Origin: an uncultured Peptococcaceae bacterium
GTDB taxonomy: Bacteria > Bacillota > Desulfotomaculia > Desulfotomaculales > Desulfallaceae
Assembly (NCBI GenBank): GCA_913064925.1
Contig: CAJYBN010000015.1
Coordinates: 1 to 22,579, forward strand
Length of the DNA: 22,579 nt
Reading direction: 5' to 3'
Under the pieces are notes generated by a model. The model searched no databases and was not told the origin of the DNA. It saw only the letters and a list, made by a program, of their open reading frames with translations. Numbering within the stretch: position 1 is the stretch's first letter; each line of letters begins with the position of its first letter. The position numbers and the translations under genes are program-made. This document shows positions 14,569-22,068 of the stretch, piece after piece.

Positions 14569-15750
14569 ATGCGTCAAACAGTGATCGTCAGCGCGGCCAG
14601 AACGCCGTTCGGCAGGCTTGGCGGCGTGCTGCGGCCCCTCACGGCAACTAAGCTGGGCGGCATTACTATAGCGGAAGCCATAAAGCGGGCCGGCATCGAC
14701 GGGGCCGCGGTGGATAACGTCATTTTCGGGCAGGTCCTGCAGGGCGGGTGCGGGCAGATACCCTCCCGGCAGGCTGCCCGGGAGGCCGGCCTGCCCTGGG
14801 AGGTGCCTTCGGAAACCATCAACAAGGTATGCGCCTCGGGATTACGGGCCGTCACCATGGGCGACCAGGCCATCCGGGCCGGTGACGCGGACATTATCGT
14901 GGCCGGCGGCATGGAGAGCATGAGCAACGCCCCGTACTTCGTACCAGGGGCCCGCTGGGGGCTGCGCATGTTCGATACCAAGTTCGTCGACCTGATGGTG
15001 CACGACGGCCTATGGTGTTCATTTTATGACCGGCATATGGCCGTGCACGGCGGCGAAGTGGCCAAGGAGTACGGTATCAGCCGGGAGGAGCAGGACGAGT
15101 GGGCTCTGCGCAGCCACCAGCGGGCCGTGGCCGCCATCGACGGCGGCAGGCTGAAGGAAGAAATAGTGCCTGTGCAGGTACCGCAGAAAAAAGGCGATTC
15201 CGTGGTGGTGGACACTGACGAGGGACCCAGGCGAGACACCAGCATAGAGAAACTGCGCAGGCTGCCGCCCGTGTTTGATCCTAACAACACCGTCACCGCC
15301 GGCAACGCCCCCGGCGTGAACGACGGTGCCGGCGCCCTGGTGATAATGTCCGACGCCAAGGCCCGGGAGCTGGGTATCAAGCCGCTGGCCACCATTTTGG
15401 GCCACGCTTCGGTTTCACAGGATGCCAAGTACATCGCCACCGTGCCGGGGCTTTCCATCAATAAGCTTCTGCAGCAAAAGAACATGACCATCGATCAAAT
15501 AGACCTGCTGGAAGTTAATGAAGCTTTCGCCGCAGTAATCCTGGTGAGCGCTAAGATTGTCGGCTGGCGACCCGACCGGGTTAACGTCAACGGCGGCGCC
15601 ATCGCCTTAGGCCACCCCATCGGGGCCAGCGGGGCCCGCATCCTGATGACCTTGGTTTATGAGCTGCGGCGCCGCGGCGGCGGTATTGGCGTGGCGGCCA
15701 TCTGCAGCGGTGCGGCCCAGGGCGACGCGGTGATGGTGCGGGTGGAGTAG
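14569..15750 (+). CDS. Acetyl-CoA C-acetyltransferase (thiolase)
   Basis: This 393-residue thiolase condenses two acetyl-CoA to acetoacetyl-CoA or cleaves 3-ketoacyl-CoA. ATG 14569 follows AAAGGAG by nine bases. Catalytic residues are Cys88 (NKVCASG), His349 (GHPIGASG) and Cys379 (ICSG). The C-terminal glycine motif is unusual: C-S-G-A-A-Q-G instead of the common C-x-G-G-G-x-G. The rest, including GGMESMS and NVNGGAIALGHP, is standard. It is cotranscribed with the acyl-CoA dehydrogenase 95 bp downstream from a sigma-54 promoter, which suggests induction by a fatty acid, butyrate or a similar signal. Direction (synthesis or beta-oxidation) cannot be told from sequence. Confidence 0.93.
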   Translation: MRQTVIVSAARTPFGRLGGVLRPLTATKLGGITIAEAIKRAGIDGAAVDNVIFGQVLQGGCGQIPSRQAAREAGLPWEVPSETINKVCASGLRAVTMGDQAIRAGDADIIVAGGMESMSNAPYFVPGARWGLRMFDTKFVDLMVHDGLWCSFYDRHMAVHGGEVAKEYGISREEQDEWALRSHQRAVAAIDGGRLKEEIVPVQVPQKKGDSVVVDTDEGPRRDTSIEKLRRLPPVFDPNNTVTAGNAPGVNDGAGALVIMSDAKARELGIKPLATILGHASVSQDAKYIATVPGLSINKLLQQKNMTIDQIDLLEVNEAFAAVILVSAKIVGWRPDRVNVNGGAIALGHPIGASGARILMTLVYELRRRGGGIGVAAICSGAAQGDAVMVRVE

Positions 15751-15845
15751 AAACCGCCGCAGTGCCCGGCCCAAGCGCAAAACTTTCAACTTTCAACCTT
15801 TCAACACCTGGCACCAGAGCCTGGCAGCCAGAAAGGAGGTATAAA

Positions 15846-16985
15846 GTGCCCTACCTACTTACCGAAGAGCAGCGAATGATGCGCGACATGGTCCGGAAGC
15901 TGGCCCAGAACGAAATCGCCCCCCGGGCCGCGGAAATCGACCGCACTCACCGTTTCCCTCGGGAAAACATCAAGAAAATGAGCGAGCTAGGCTTGATGGG
16001 CGTGCCCATCCCCGAGGAATACGGCGGCGCGGGATGCGATTTCCTTTCCTACATCATTACCATCGAAGAGATATCCCGCGCCTGCGCTTCCACCGGCGTT
16101 ATCCTGGCCGTGCATACATCGGTGGGCACCTTCCCCATCCTTTATTTCGGCACCGAGGAGCAAAAGCAAAAGTACATCCCCAAGCTGGCCTCGGGCGAAT
16201 ACCTGGGTGCCTTTGCCCTCACCGAGTCCAGCGCCGGTTCCGACCCGGCCAACCTGAGCACCACGGCCAGGCTGGAAGGCGACCACTACATCGTTAACGG
16301 CAGCAAGCTTTTCATTACTAACGGCGGCGAAGCCGACGTTTACATCACCTTCGTCACGCTGGACAAGAGCAAAGGGCATAAAGGCATCACCTGCCTGATC
16401 GTGGACAAAGATACCCCCGGCTTTTTCATCGGCAAGAAGGAAGAAAAAATGGGCCTGCACGGGTCCCAGACAACCGAGCTTATTTTCGACAACGCCAGGG
16501 TGCCCAGGGAAAACCTGCTGGGCGGGGAAGGCGAAGGCTTCAAGGTGGCCATGTCCCTGCTGGACGGCGGGCGCATCGGCATAGGCGCCCAGGGGCTGGG
16601 TATCGCCCAGGCCGCCTACGACGTGGCCCTGCAGTACGCCAAGGAAAGGGTGCAGTTCGGCAAGCCCATCGCCAGTTTCCAGGCCATCCAGTTCATGCTG
16701 GCGGACATGGCCACCCGCATCGACTGCGCCCGCCTGCTGGTTTACCGGGCCGCCCGCATGCGCGACATGGGCTTGCCCTATAGCAAGGAAGCCTCCATGG
16801 CCAAGATGTACGCCACCGACACCGCCATGGAGGTAACCACCAATGCCGTGCAGATACTGGGCGGTTACGGTTACTGCCGCGAGTACCCGGTGGAGCGGTA
16901 CATGCGCGACGCCAAGATCACGCAGATTTACGAGGGCACCAACCAGATCCAGCGCCTAGTCATCGCCAAGCACATCCTGAGTTAG
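15846..16985 (+). CDS. Short-chain/butyryl-type acyl-CoA dehydrogenase
   Basis: An FAD flavoprotein that introduces the alpha-beta double bond in acyl-CoA, or reduces enoyl-CoA when paired with EtfAB. GTG 15846 is chosen because AAAGGAGGT (15832-15840) lies five bases before it, giving 379 residues, the usual length; the open frame extends upstream but without homology. Signatures visible are ALTESSAGSD (FAD/substrate segment), QILGGYGYCREYPVER, and the catalytic base Glu363 in IYEGTNQIQ. No EtfAB genes are in the window, so the electron partner is elsewhere. No convincing T-rich terminator follows; a hairpin lies at 17050-17069. Confidence 0.94.
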   Translation: MPYLLTEEQRMMRDMVRKLAQNEIAPRAAEIDRTHRFPRENIKKMSELGLMGVPIPEEYGGAGCDFLSYIITIEEISRACASTGVILAVHTSVGTFPILYFGTEEQKQKYIPKLASGEYLGAFALTESSAGSDPANLSTTARLEGDHYIVNGSKLFITNGGEADVYITFVTLDKSKGHKGITCLIVDKDTPGFFIGKKEEKMGLHGSQTTELIFDNARVPRENLLGGEGEGFKVAMSLLDGGRIGIGAQGLGIAQAAYDVALQYAKERVQFGKPIASFQAIQFMLADMATRIDCARLLVYRAARMRDMGLPYSKEASMAKMYATDTAMEVTTNAVQILGGYGYCREYPVERYMRDAKITQIYEGTNQIQRLVIAKHILS

Positions 16986-17049
16986 TAAACAAACCCGGAG
17001 TACCCGGCGGGGCTTCCTCAAGGTTGTTAACAAAGGGCGCTTCCGTCCA

Positions 17050-17069
17050 CCGGCATCCCCTTTTGCCGG
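17050..17069 (+). other. Stem-loop downstream of the acyl-CoA dehydrogenase gene
   Basis: CCGGCA (17050-17055) pairs with TGCCGG (17064-17069) around TCCCCTTT. C-rich sequence rather than a T-run follows, so it is a poor terminator candidate but could protect the mRNA end. Confidence 0.35.
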
Positions 17070-17076
17070 CCCCTCC

Positions 17077-17106
17077 GTATATATTGGCCCCTGGCCGTCC
17101 ATAATA
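17077..17106 (+). promoter_or_regulatory. Forespore (sigma-F/sigma-G type) promoter
   Basis: -35 GTATA (17077-17081), 18-bp spacer and -10 CATAATA (17100-17106) fit the known B. subtilis sigma-G/sigma-F patterns. It is 45 bp before the DUF1657 start. Confidence 0.6.
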
Positions 17107-17151
17107 AGCATGTGCCAATAACATTACACCTGTACAAGGAGGGGTAATTAC

Positions 17152-17403
17152 GTGACCATCGGCAAAAAAATGCACCAAACCTTAAACAACTTGCGTTCCG
17201 TGCACGCGGACCTGAAAAGCTACGCCCTGGAAACCGACGACCAGCAAGCCAAGCAAATGTTTACCCAGTATGCCGACCAGGTAGAGCAAATCAAAAACGG
17301 TATGGAGGGCCGGGTAAATTATATCGAACAGCAGGAACCGCAGTACCAGGTTTACAACCAGGCCATGCAAAAACAGCAACAGCAACAGCAACAGCAGCAG
17401 TAG
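17152..17403 (+). CDS. DUF1657 protein, probable forespore protein, with poly-Gln tail
   Basis: The 83-residue protein starts at GTG 17152 after AAGGAGG (17136-17142). Residues 1-67 match the DUF1657 pattern (a helical hairpin with LxSxxADLxSxAL, then QAKQMF and a final EPQY). The family is found in spore formers, often in spoVA-type and germination clusters; its biochemical role is unknown. After MQK the protein ends in nine glutamines. No signal peptide or membrane helix is present. A forespore-type promoter lies upstream and a strong terminator downstream, so it is a single-gene unit facing the ger operon. Confidence 0.85.
   Translation: MTIGKKMHQTLNNLRSVHADLKSYALETDDQQAKQMFTQYADQVEQIKNGMEGRVNYIEQQEPQYQVYNQAMQKQQQQQQQQQ
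17374..17400 (+). repeat. CAG/CAA trinucleotide repeat coding for nine Gln
   Basis: Nine consecutive glutamine codons, mostly alternating CAG and CAA, just before the stop codon. Length may vary by slippage. Confidence 0.85.
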
Positions 17404-17420
17404 CGAAGGTTACTTCCTGC

Positions 17421-17454
17421 CACCGGCCCCGGGCGGGGCCGGTGTTTTACTTTT
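17421..17454 (+). terminator. Strong Rho-independent terminator after the DUF1657 gene
   Basis: A perfect 10-bp stem, CACCGGCCCC (17421-17430) with GGGGCCGGTG (17435-17444), closes a GGGC loop and is followed by TTTTACTTTT. It ends at the stop codon of the opposing small membrane gene, whose transcripts may also use the stem. Confidence 0.85.
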
Positions 17455-17639
17455 CACATGGCAAAGTAAGCTTTATACAGCATCAGCGCCACGGGGGCCA
17501 GGAACGTTACCCCCGCCACGATAAAGGCGCCCACAGCCCCGCGCAGGTTTTTTTCCTCCCGCAGCGCGTACATCCCGTAGCTGGCCACGTGCAGGGATAT
17601 CAGGGAAACCGCCAGTATAATTATCACCCTCAACAGCAC
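17454..17639 (-). CDS. Small two-helix membrane protein, possible germinant-receptor D subunit
   Basis: GTG 17639 has GGGGGG nine bases upstream, giving 61 residues; the frame stays open upstream to 17708 but without a better site. Two hydrophobic helices are seen (about 2-22 and 34-56) with a short charged loop (REEKN) between them. It is the last gene of the ger operon, 70 bp after gerC. Small two-helix 'D' proteins encoded with some Bacillus GerA-type receptors (e.g. gerK and gerU loci) have this size and position and modulate germination. The match is by architecture and context only, and it is unrelated to the lipoprotein GerD. Confidence 0.6.
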   Translation of the reverse strand: MLLRVIIILAVSLISLHVASYGMYALREEKNLRGAVGAFIVAGVTFLAPVALMLYKAYFAM

Positions 17640-17709
17640 AATAAAGCACCCCCCAAACGCATTAAAAAGGCAAGATCTGCCTTGGGACACCGGCGCGCGG
17701 GCCTGCACC

Positions 17710-18945
17710 CTACTTTTGGGGCAGCGTCTCGTGGATCAGGCCGATGCGGCGCACCTTGAAATCCACGTGCAGGGTCACGCTGGCCATGGGGTACTTCTCG
17801 TCCCAGTTATAGGCCTCCCACTCCGGCCAGGTGCGGAACAACTTCTTGGCATACAGGCCGAAGCCGAAAAAGTCCGCCCCCAGTTCCTGGCTTTTGGCCA
17901 CCGCCGCGTGAAAATCTTCCAGCAGTTCCTTTTCCACCGCATCCTCCAGGAATGGTATATTTCCCGGCTTTTCATACTCCTCCCCGCTCTGGATGCTGAT
18001 AATACCGCCCTCCATTTTAATGTCCACCTCTATACTGGGGTGGCCACCCGCGATTTGCACTTTTACGCTGGGCCTTTGCCGCGGTTTTACTTCCATGATG
18101 ACGAACTTGTCCGGGTGCTTGGGATCGCGCACGTCCAGCAAGGTGCGCCGCAGGGTGCCGTTGATTAATTTCACCAGGCCCGTTTCGTCGGCGTTCAGCG
18201 TGCCCACCATGCGCTCCTGCCGGAACACAGCGGCGCCCATGACTTCGATGCTGCTGCCGCCCTGGCGGGGGATCCGGCCGGCCTCGTATTTACCCTTGGG
18301 CTTGGGTGCATTGTCCGGGTACACCGGCTCTTTCCGCTCAAGGGATGCCAGCATGGCCACGGGCACCACTCCCGGTGCGCTACTTTTGTAATAAAACTGG
18401 TGGAAGGTGTCAAAGGGAATGAACTCGGTATAGCGCCAGCCCCGGTGCATCAGCTCGTAGTACTTGCCCGCGTTGTCTTCCAGAACGGGCAACCCCCGGG
18501 CCAGGAAATCCTCAGCCCGCCCCTGGCAAACCAGCATGAGCGAGGTGCGGCGGAACTGGTAAAACCTGGAGATAGGAGCAAGGTACTCGCCGATACCCTG
18601 CTCAGCCAGCTCCCGGGAAAAAACGAACCATTTGATATGGGATAAGTCAGCCCGCCGGTCCACCACGGCGTTCAGCAGTTCCAGGGAGCTGAGCAGCGTA
18701 GGCGCCTCCAGGGAAACGGTGAAAAAGTTTTTACCGCCGCCTCCCGCCGCGGGCTGCCCGCCGCCGCTCCCGGCGATGTTCTTGGGCACGGCGATCACCG
18801 CCGTAACGGTAAGCACGTTTTGCCTTCCCCGGTCAAGGCCCATGGCCATCACCCAGGCCTTTTCGTCGGGCTCGGAATAGTCGTAACAGCCCGCCGGCAG
18901 CATCACCAGCAGCAAAAGGGCCAGCACGCCAAGCACCCTTCTCAT
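17710..18945 (-). CDS. Germinant receptor C subunit (GerAC family lipoprotein)
   Basis: This is the lipoprotein subunit of a spore inner-membrane germinant receptor. The 411-residue product has a signal peptide with lipobox LPAGC, so Cys20 would be lipidated by Lgt. The mature part follows the Ger(x)C pattern: an N-terminal domain after DEKAWVMAMGLDRG, then the conserved C-terminal domain (from about residue 250) ending in YPMASVTLHVDFKVRRIG. ATG 18945 overlaps the gerB stop (ATGA) and has a very G-rich site (GGGGAGGGGGG) five bases upstream. A Gly/Ala-rich insert near residues 55-75 is unusual. Confidence 0.92.
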   Translation of the reverse strand: MRRVLGVLALLLLVMLPAGCYDYSEPDEKAWVMAMGLDRGRQNVLTVTAVIAVPKNIAGSGGGQPAAGGGGKNFFTVSLEAPTLLSSLELLNAVVDRRADLSHIKWFVFSRELAEQGIGEYLAPISRFYQFRRTSLMLVCQGRAEDFLARGLPVLEDNAGKYYELMHRGWRYTEFIPFDTFHQFYYKSSAPGVVPVAMLASLERKEPVYPDNAPKPKGKYEAGRIPRQGGSSIEVMGAAVFRQERMVGTLNADETGLVKLINGTLRRTLLDVRDPKHPDKFVIMEVKPRQRPSVKVQIAGGHPSIEVDIKMEGGIISIQSGEEYEKPGNIPFLEDAVEKELLEDFHAAVAKSQELGADFFGFGLYAKKLFRTWPEWEAYNWDEKYPMASVTLHVDFKVRRIGLIHETLPQK

Positions 18946-20039
18946 TGTTTCCCCCCTCCCCTGCCTTTCTTAAAAGCCCCGGCCGCGTGCAAGAACAATA
19001 ATACGACGACCAACACGCCGAAGCTGTACTGGCTGAGATACCGGTGGCTCCAGTAAGTGGTCTGGGCCACGTTTTGCGGCACAAAAGCCACCGTCATTAC
19101 CAGCGCGGCCACGGCCAGGACGAAGGGCCTAACATCATTCAGCCGGCACAGGCTGGTCAGCACGGCGGCCCCCGCATACAGGGAGATAGCTAAAAAAATT
19201 AGGTTGCCAAACACCCAGATGGGCATAAATACGATTTCCAAGCGCTGCCCGAAGCGGCCGATGCTGATGATCCTGGCCACTTCGAAGGAGGGCAGCGTCA
19301 GTTCGCTGGCCGCGGGAAAAGTAAAGATCAGCAGCGGCAGTAGTATGAACAGAAAAATGAAAAAGCCGCCGATAACGACGCCCCACACCCCCACGTGTTT
19401 TATTTTGCTGGCGGGCAGGAAGGGGGCAATGAGGCCCAGCAGCAGGATTTGCACGAAGTCCCCCGTATTCGCCAGGGCACCCAGCAGAAGTTTCCAAGGC
19501 CCGGCCCCCCACAGGGGAAAAAAAACGTGCAACTGCCACATGGGAACGGTCAGCACCGCCAGCGCCAGGGCGGACACCACCAGCACGCCCGCCAGGAACC
19601 TGGCACTGCGGGTCACCGCCTCCAGTCCCAGATAGCTGACCACCGTGCTGCCCAGGAGAAATGAAAAAGCCACCACACTGATGGGGGTGTCCGGCAAAAA
19701 CCCCGCCACCATCCGCTCGCTGGCGGCCCGCAGGGCCAGCCCGGCCCCGCCCAGAAATACCGCCAGGTAAAACAGGGAAAACAGCAGGTTGACGTAAGGA
19801 CCGGTCAAGTGCTCGCCTATCTGCACCAGGTCCCGTCCGGAGTACCTGTCCAGCAGCGATACCAGCAGCCACACCCCCAGCAGCGCCACCGCCGTATCCA
19901 GAATGGGTATGGCCCAAGCGGCGTTCATCCCGGCGTGCAAAACCAAGATTATGTGGGTGAGCAATACCTTGGCCGATATAAATATGAATAGGACGGTAAT
20001 CGCCTCGGATACCCCCACTACAGGCTGCTGCCGGCTCAC
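18942..20039 (-). CDS. Germinant receptor B subunit (GerAB family, APC-type permease fold)
   Basis: This is the polytopic subunit that is thought to bind the small-molecule germinant. The 365-residue protein has about ten hydrophobic helices and the N-terminal family pattern (VGVSEAITVLFIFISAKVLL). The loop GGAGLALRAASERMV and the segment before TYWSH near the end also fit. It starts at GTG 20039, overlapping the gerA stop by 4 nt (GTGA), and stops inside the gerC start. The basic, glycine-rich C-terminus is encoded by the stretch that also serves as the gerC ribosome-binding site. Length is normal for the family. Confidence 0.92.
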   Translation of the reverse strand: MSRQQPVVGVSEAITVLFIFISAKVLLTHIILVLHAGMNAAWAIPILDTAVALLGVWLLVSLLDRYSGRDLVQIGEHLTGPYVNLLFSLFYLAVFLGGAGLALRAASERMVAGFLPDTPISVVAFSFLLGSTVVSYLGLEAVTRSARFLAGVLVVSALALAVLTVPMWQLHVFFPLWGAGPWKLLLGALANTGDFVQILLLGLIAPFLPASKIKHVGVWGVVIGGFFIFLFILLPLLIFTFPAASELTLPSFEVARIISIGRFGQRLEIVFMPIWVFGNLIFLAISLYAGAAVLTSLCRLNDVRPFVLAVAALVMTVAFVPQNVAQTTYWSHRYLSQYSFGVLVVVLLFLHAAGAFKKGRGGGKQ

Positions 20040-21856
20040 GGACCATCACCGCCCTGCCGCCCGCGGCGGGTGTACAGCCACCTGCGGCTGATGCGGGGCT
20101 GGCGGCGCTCCTGCAGCGGCTCGACGTAATCAGGTCTGGTTTCCTGTTGCCACGCCATGCCCCGCAGGAAATAATCGTGGCCCTTGCGCATCACCGGCAC
20201 TGCCGGGGCCATGAAGGGAGACCCGAAGGACTTCAGGCTTACCAATAAGCCCGCGTGTATGAAAAACCCCACCAGGATGCCCAGCAAGCCCAACAGAGCA
20301 GCGAGAAAAATGTAAACGAACCGCAGTACCCTGATGGAAACGGAAAAAGAGTAATTGGGTATGGCAAAGGAACCCAGGGCGGTCACCGCCACCACGATGA
20401 TCAGGATGGGGCTGACGATGTTGGCGGCCACCGCCGCCTGGCCCAGGATGAGCGCGCCGATAATACCCAGGGTGGTACCCACAGTGCCCGGTATCCTGAT
20501 ACCGGCTTCCCGGATAAGCTCAAAGGACAACTCCATGATAAGCACCTCGACGATGGACGGAAAGGGTACCTTTTCCCGGGAACCCGTCATGGCCAGCAGC
20601 AGGTCGGTGGGAATGAACTCTTGGTGGTAACCCACTATGGCCACATAATGGGCGGGCAGCAGCATAGCCAGAAACAGGCCGGCGTAGCGTATCAGGCGCA
20701 TAAAGGAACCGAACGGCCAGCGCACGTAGGCATCCTCCGGGACCTGCATGAGGTCCCAAAAGGTGACGGGTACCACCATGGCAAATGGATTGCCGCCCAC
20801 CAGGATGCCCACCTTGCCCTCCATGATGTTGGCGGCCACCCGGTCGGGCCGTTCCGTGCGCAGCACCTGGGGCGCCGGGTAATAGGGATTGTCCTCGATC
20901 ATCTGCTCCATCAGCCCGGTTTCCTGCACGTAATCGGCGCGGATGTTGGACAGCCGCCTTTTCACCTCCCGCACCAGGTCGGGGTTGGCCAGGTTGGCCA
21001 TGTACATGACGGCGCACTGCAAGGGCGAACTTTTTCCCACCTTGATGAATTCCGTCACCAGGGCCGGATCGCGGATGATCTTCCTGACCAGCGAGGTATT
21101 GATCCTGATTTGCTCGGTAAACGCCTCCTGAGGGCCCTGGATTACGGCCTCTACCTGGGGAGTGCCCACGCTGCGGTAGTGCCAGCCCTTGGTTTCCAAC
21201 AGCAAGGCCTGGTTGAAGCCGTCGATGAGCAAGGCGCTATTGCCTCCCAGCACGTCGTCCACAACCCGTCGATAGGTGTCGGTTTCGGCAACCTGGTTAT
21301 TGGGCAGCAGTGCCTCCCGCACGCGGTCGAACAAATCCCGGTACACGCTGCCGGCGTGACCCGCCCCCCGCCGCTCGTCAACCAGCCCCGAAAGCACCAT
21401 CAGGGGCTGCAGTATCGCCAGGTTCTGCACCTGGGCGTTGGTAATGCCGTCAATGAACACCAGCAGCGCCTTAACGGGCGGGTTTGTGCCGATGGACAGG
21501 CTGCGCAGCACCACGTCCTTGTTCTGGGGCACGTGGAAAATTTTTGCCAGCACCCGCCTGTTTTCTTCCAGGCTGTAAGCCAGCTTCACCTCGCCCTGCA
21601 GTATCTCTTCTATGGAAAGGTTTTCCTCCACCTGGCCGCTGAATTTCTCCCTGGCGGAGTAGCCGCGCTTTTTCCTGCCGGAGGTTTTTTGCCCCCCGCC
21701 GCCCGCGGCCTGCGGCTGCCGACGACCGCCCGCCCCGCCGGCGAGCCCTGTTTCCGCTTGCCCCGGCTTATCCTCTATACCTGCCTGAAAAACGGTGGAC
21801 TCCGGCCGGGGCTTGTGGTACAGCAAATATTGCAACAGCGTTTTCAGCCAGGACAT
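20036..21856 (-). CDS. Germinant receptor A subunit (GerAA family)
   Basis: This is the largest germinant-receptor subunit, in the spore inner membrane, recently viewed as a nutrient-gated ion channel. ATG 21856 follows GGGGGT by six bases; a TTG at 21877 lies upstream of that site and is less likely. The 606-residue product has a low-complexity Gly/Arg/Lys N-terminal segment (about 30-65), a soluble two-part N domain with LLIDGFNQALLLETKGW and IQGPQEAFTEQIRINTSLVR, and a membrane domain from about residue 380 with the family signature FELIREAGIRIPGTVG. The C-terminal tail is basic. First gene of gerA-gerB-gerC-(D). No clear forespore promoter could be placed upstream. Confidence 0.94.
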   Translation of the reverse strand: MSWLKTLLQYLLYHKPRPESTVFQAGIEDKPGQAETGLAGGAGGRRQPQAAGGGGQKTSGRKKRGYSAREKFSGQVEENLSIEEILQGEVKLAYSLEENRRVLAKIFHVPQNKDVVLRSLSIGTNPPVKALLVFIDGITNAQVQNLAILQPLMVLSGLVDERRGAGHAGSVYRDLFDRVREALLPNNQVAETDTYRRVVDDVLGGNSALLIDGFNQALLLETKGWHYRSVGTPQVEAVIQGPQEAFTEQIRINTSLVRKIIRDPALVTEFIKVGKSSPLQCAVMYMANLANPDLVREVKRRLSNIRADYVQETGLMEQMIEDNPYYPAPQVLRTERPDRVAANIMEGKVGILVGGNPFAMVVPVTFWDLMQVPEDAYVRWPFGSFMRLIRYAGLFLAMLLPAHYVAIVGYHQEFIPTDLLLAMTGSREKVPFPSIVEVLIMELSFELIREAGIRIPGTVGTTLGIIGALILGQAAVAANIVSPILIIVVAVTALGSFAIPNYSFSVSIRVLRFVYIFLAALLGLLGILVGFFIHAGLLVSLKSFGSPFMAPAVPVMRKGHDYFLRGMAWQQETRPDYVEPLQERRQPRISRRWLYTRRGRQGGDGP

Positions 21857-21882
21857 GCTTCTACCCCCGCGTAACAAGTCAC

Positions 21883-21897
21883 GGTATTAGTTATACC
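21883..21897. promoter_or_regulatory. Small dyad upstream of gerA
   Basis: GGTAT (21883-21887) and ATACC (21893-21897) are a perfect 5-bp inverted repeat 26 bp before the gerA start. It could be an operator or chance. The rest of the divergent gap up to 22027 has only a short GCTTG/CAAGC hairpin (21961-21977). Confidence 0.25.
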
Positions 21898-22027
21898 CTG
21901 GCAGTTAGTGGGTTATGAGGTTAATCTTGCGGGGAATTGTTTGTGCGGGCCGAAAAAACCGCTTGCGCAAGGCAAGCAACAAGGCCAAGAAATAATATAG
22001 AAGATTAACGCGCCCCTTGTCATTTTA

Positions 22028-22036
22028 TGTTATAAT
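22028..22036 (+). promoter_or_regulatory. Extended -10 promoter for the MscS-type gene
   Basis: TGTTATAAT contains a consensus TATAAT (22031-22036) with the TGN extension. No good -35 is seen at the right distance. It is 33 bp before the start codon. Confidence 0.5.
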
Positions 22037-22068
22037 ACCTGCAGAAAAGACGCCTGTAATATGCGGGG

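Noticed and set aside
20255..21874. Long open frame opposite gerA
   Set aside because: 539 codons rich in His and Gln, typical of an antisense frame; GerA family motifs on the - strand decide the case.
21873..21930. Forespore promoter for gerA
   Set aside because: Candidate -10 boxes (e.g. ACTAATA) match only 5 of 7 positions and no -35 stands at 17-18 bp.
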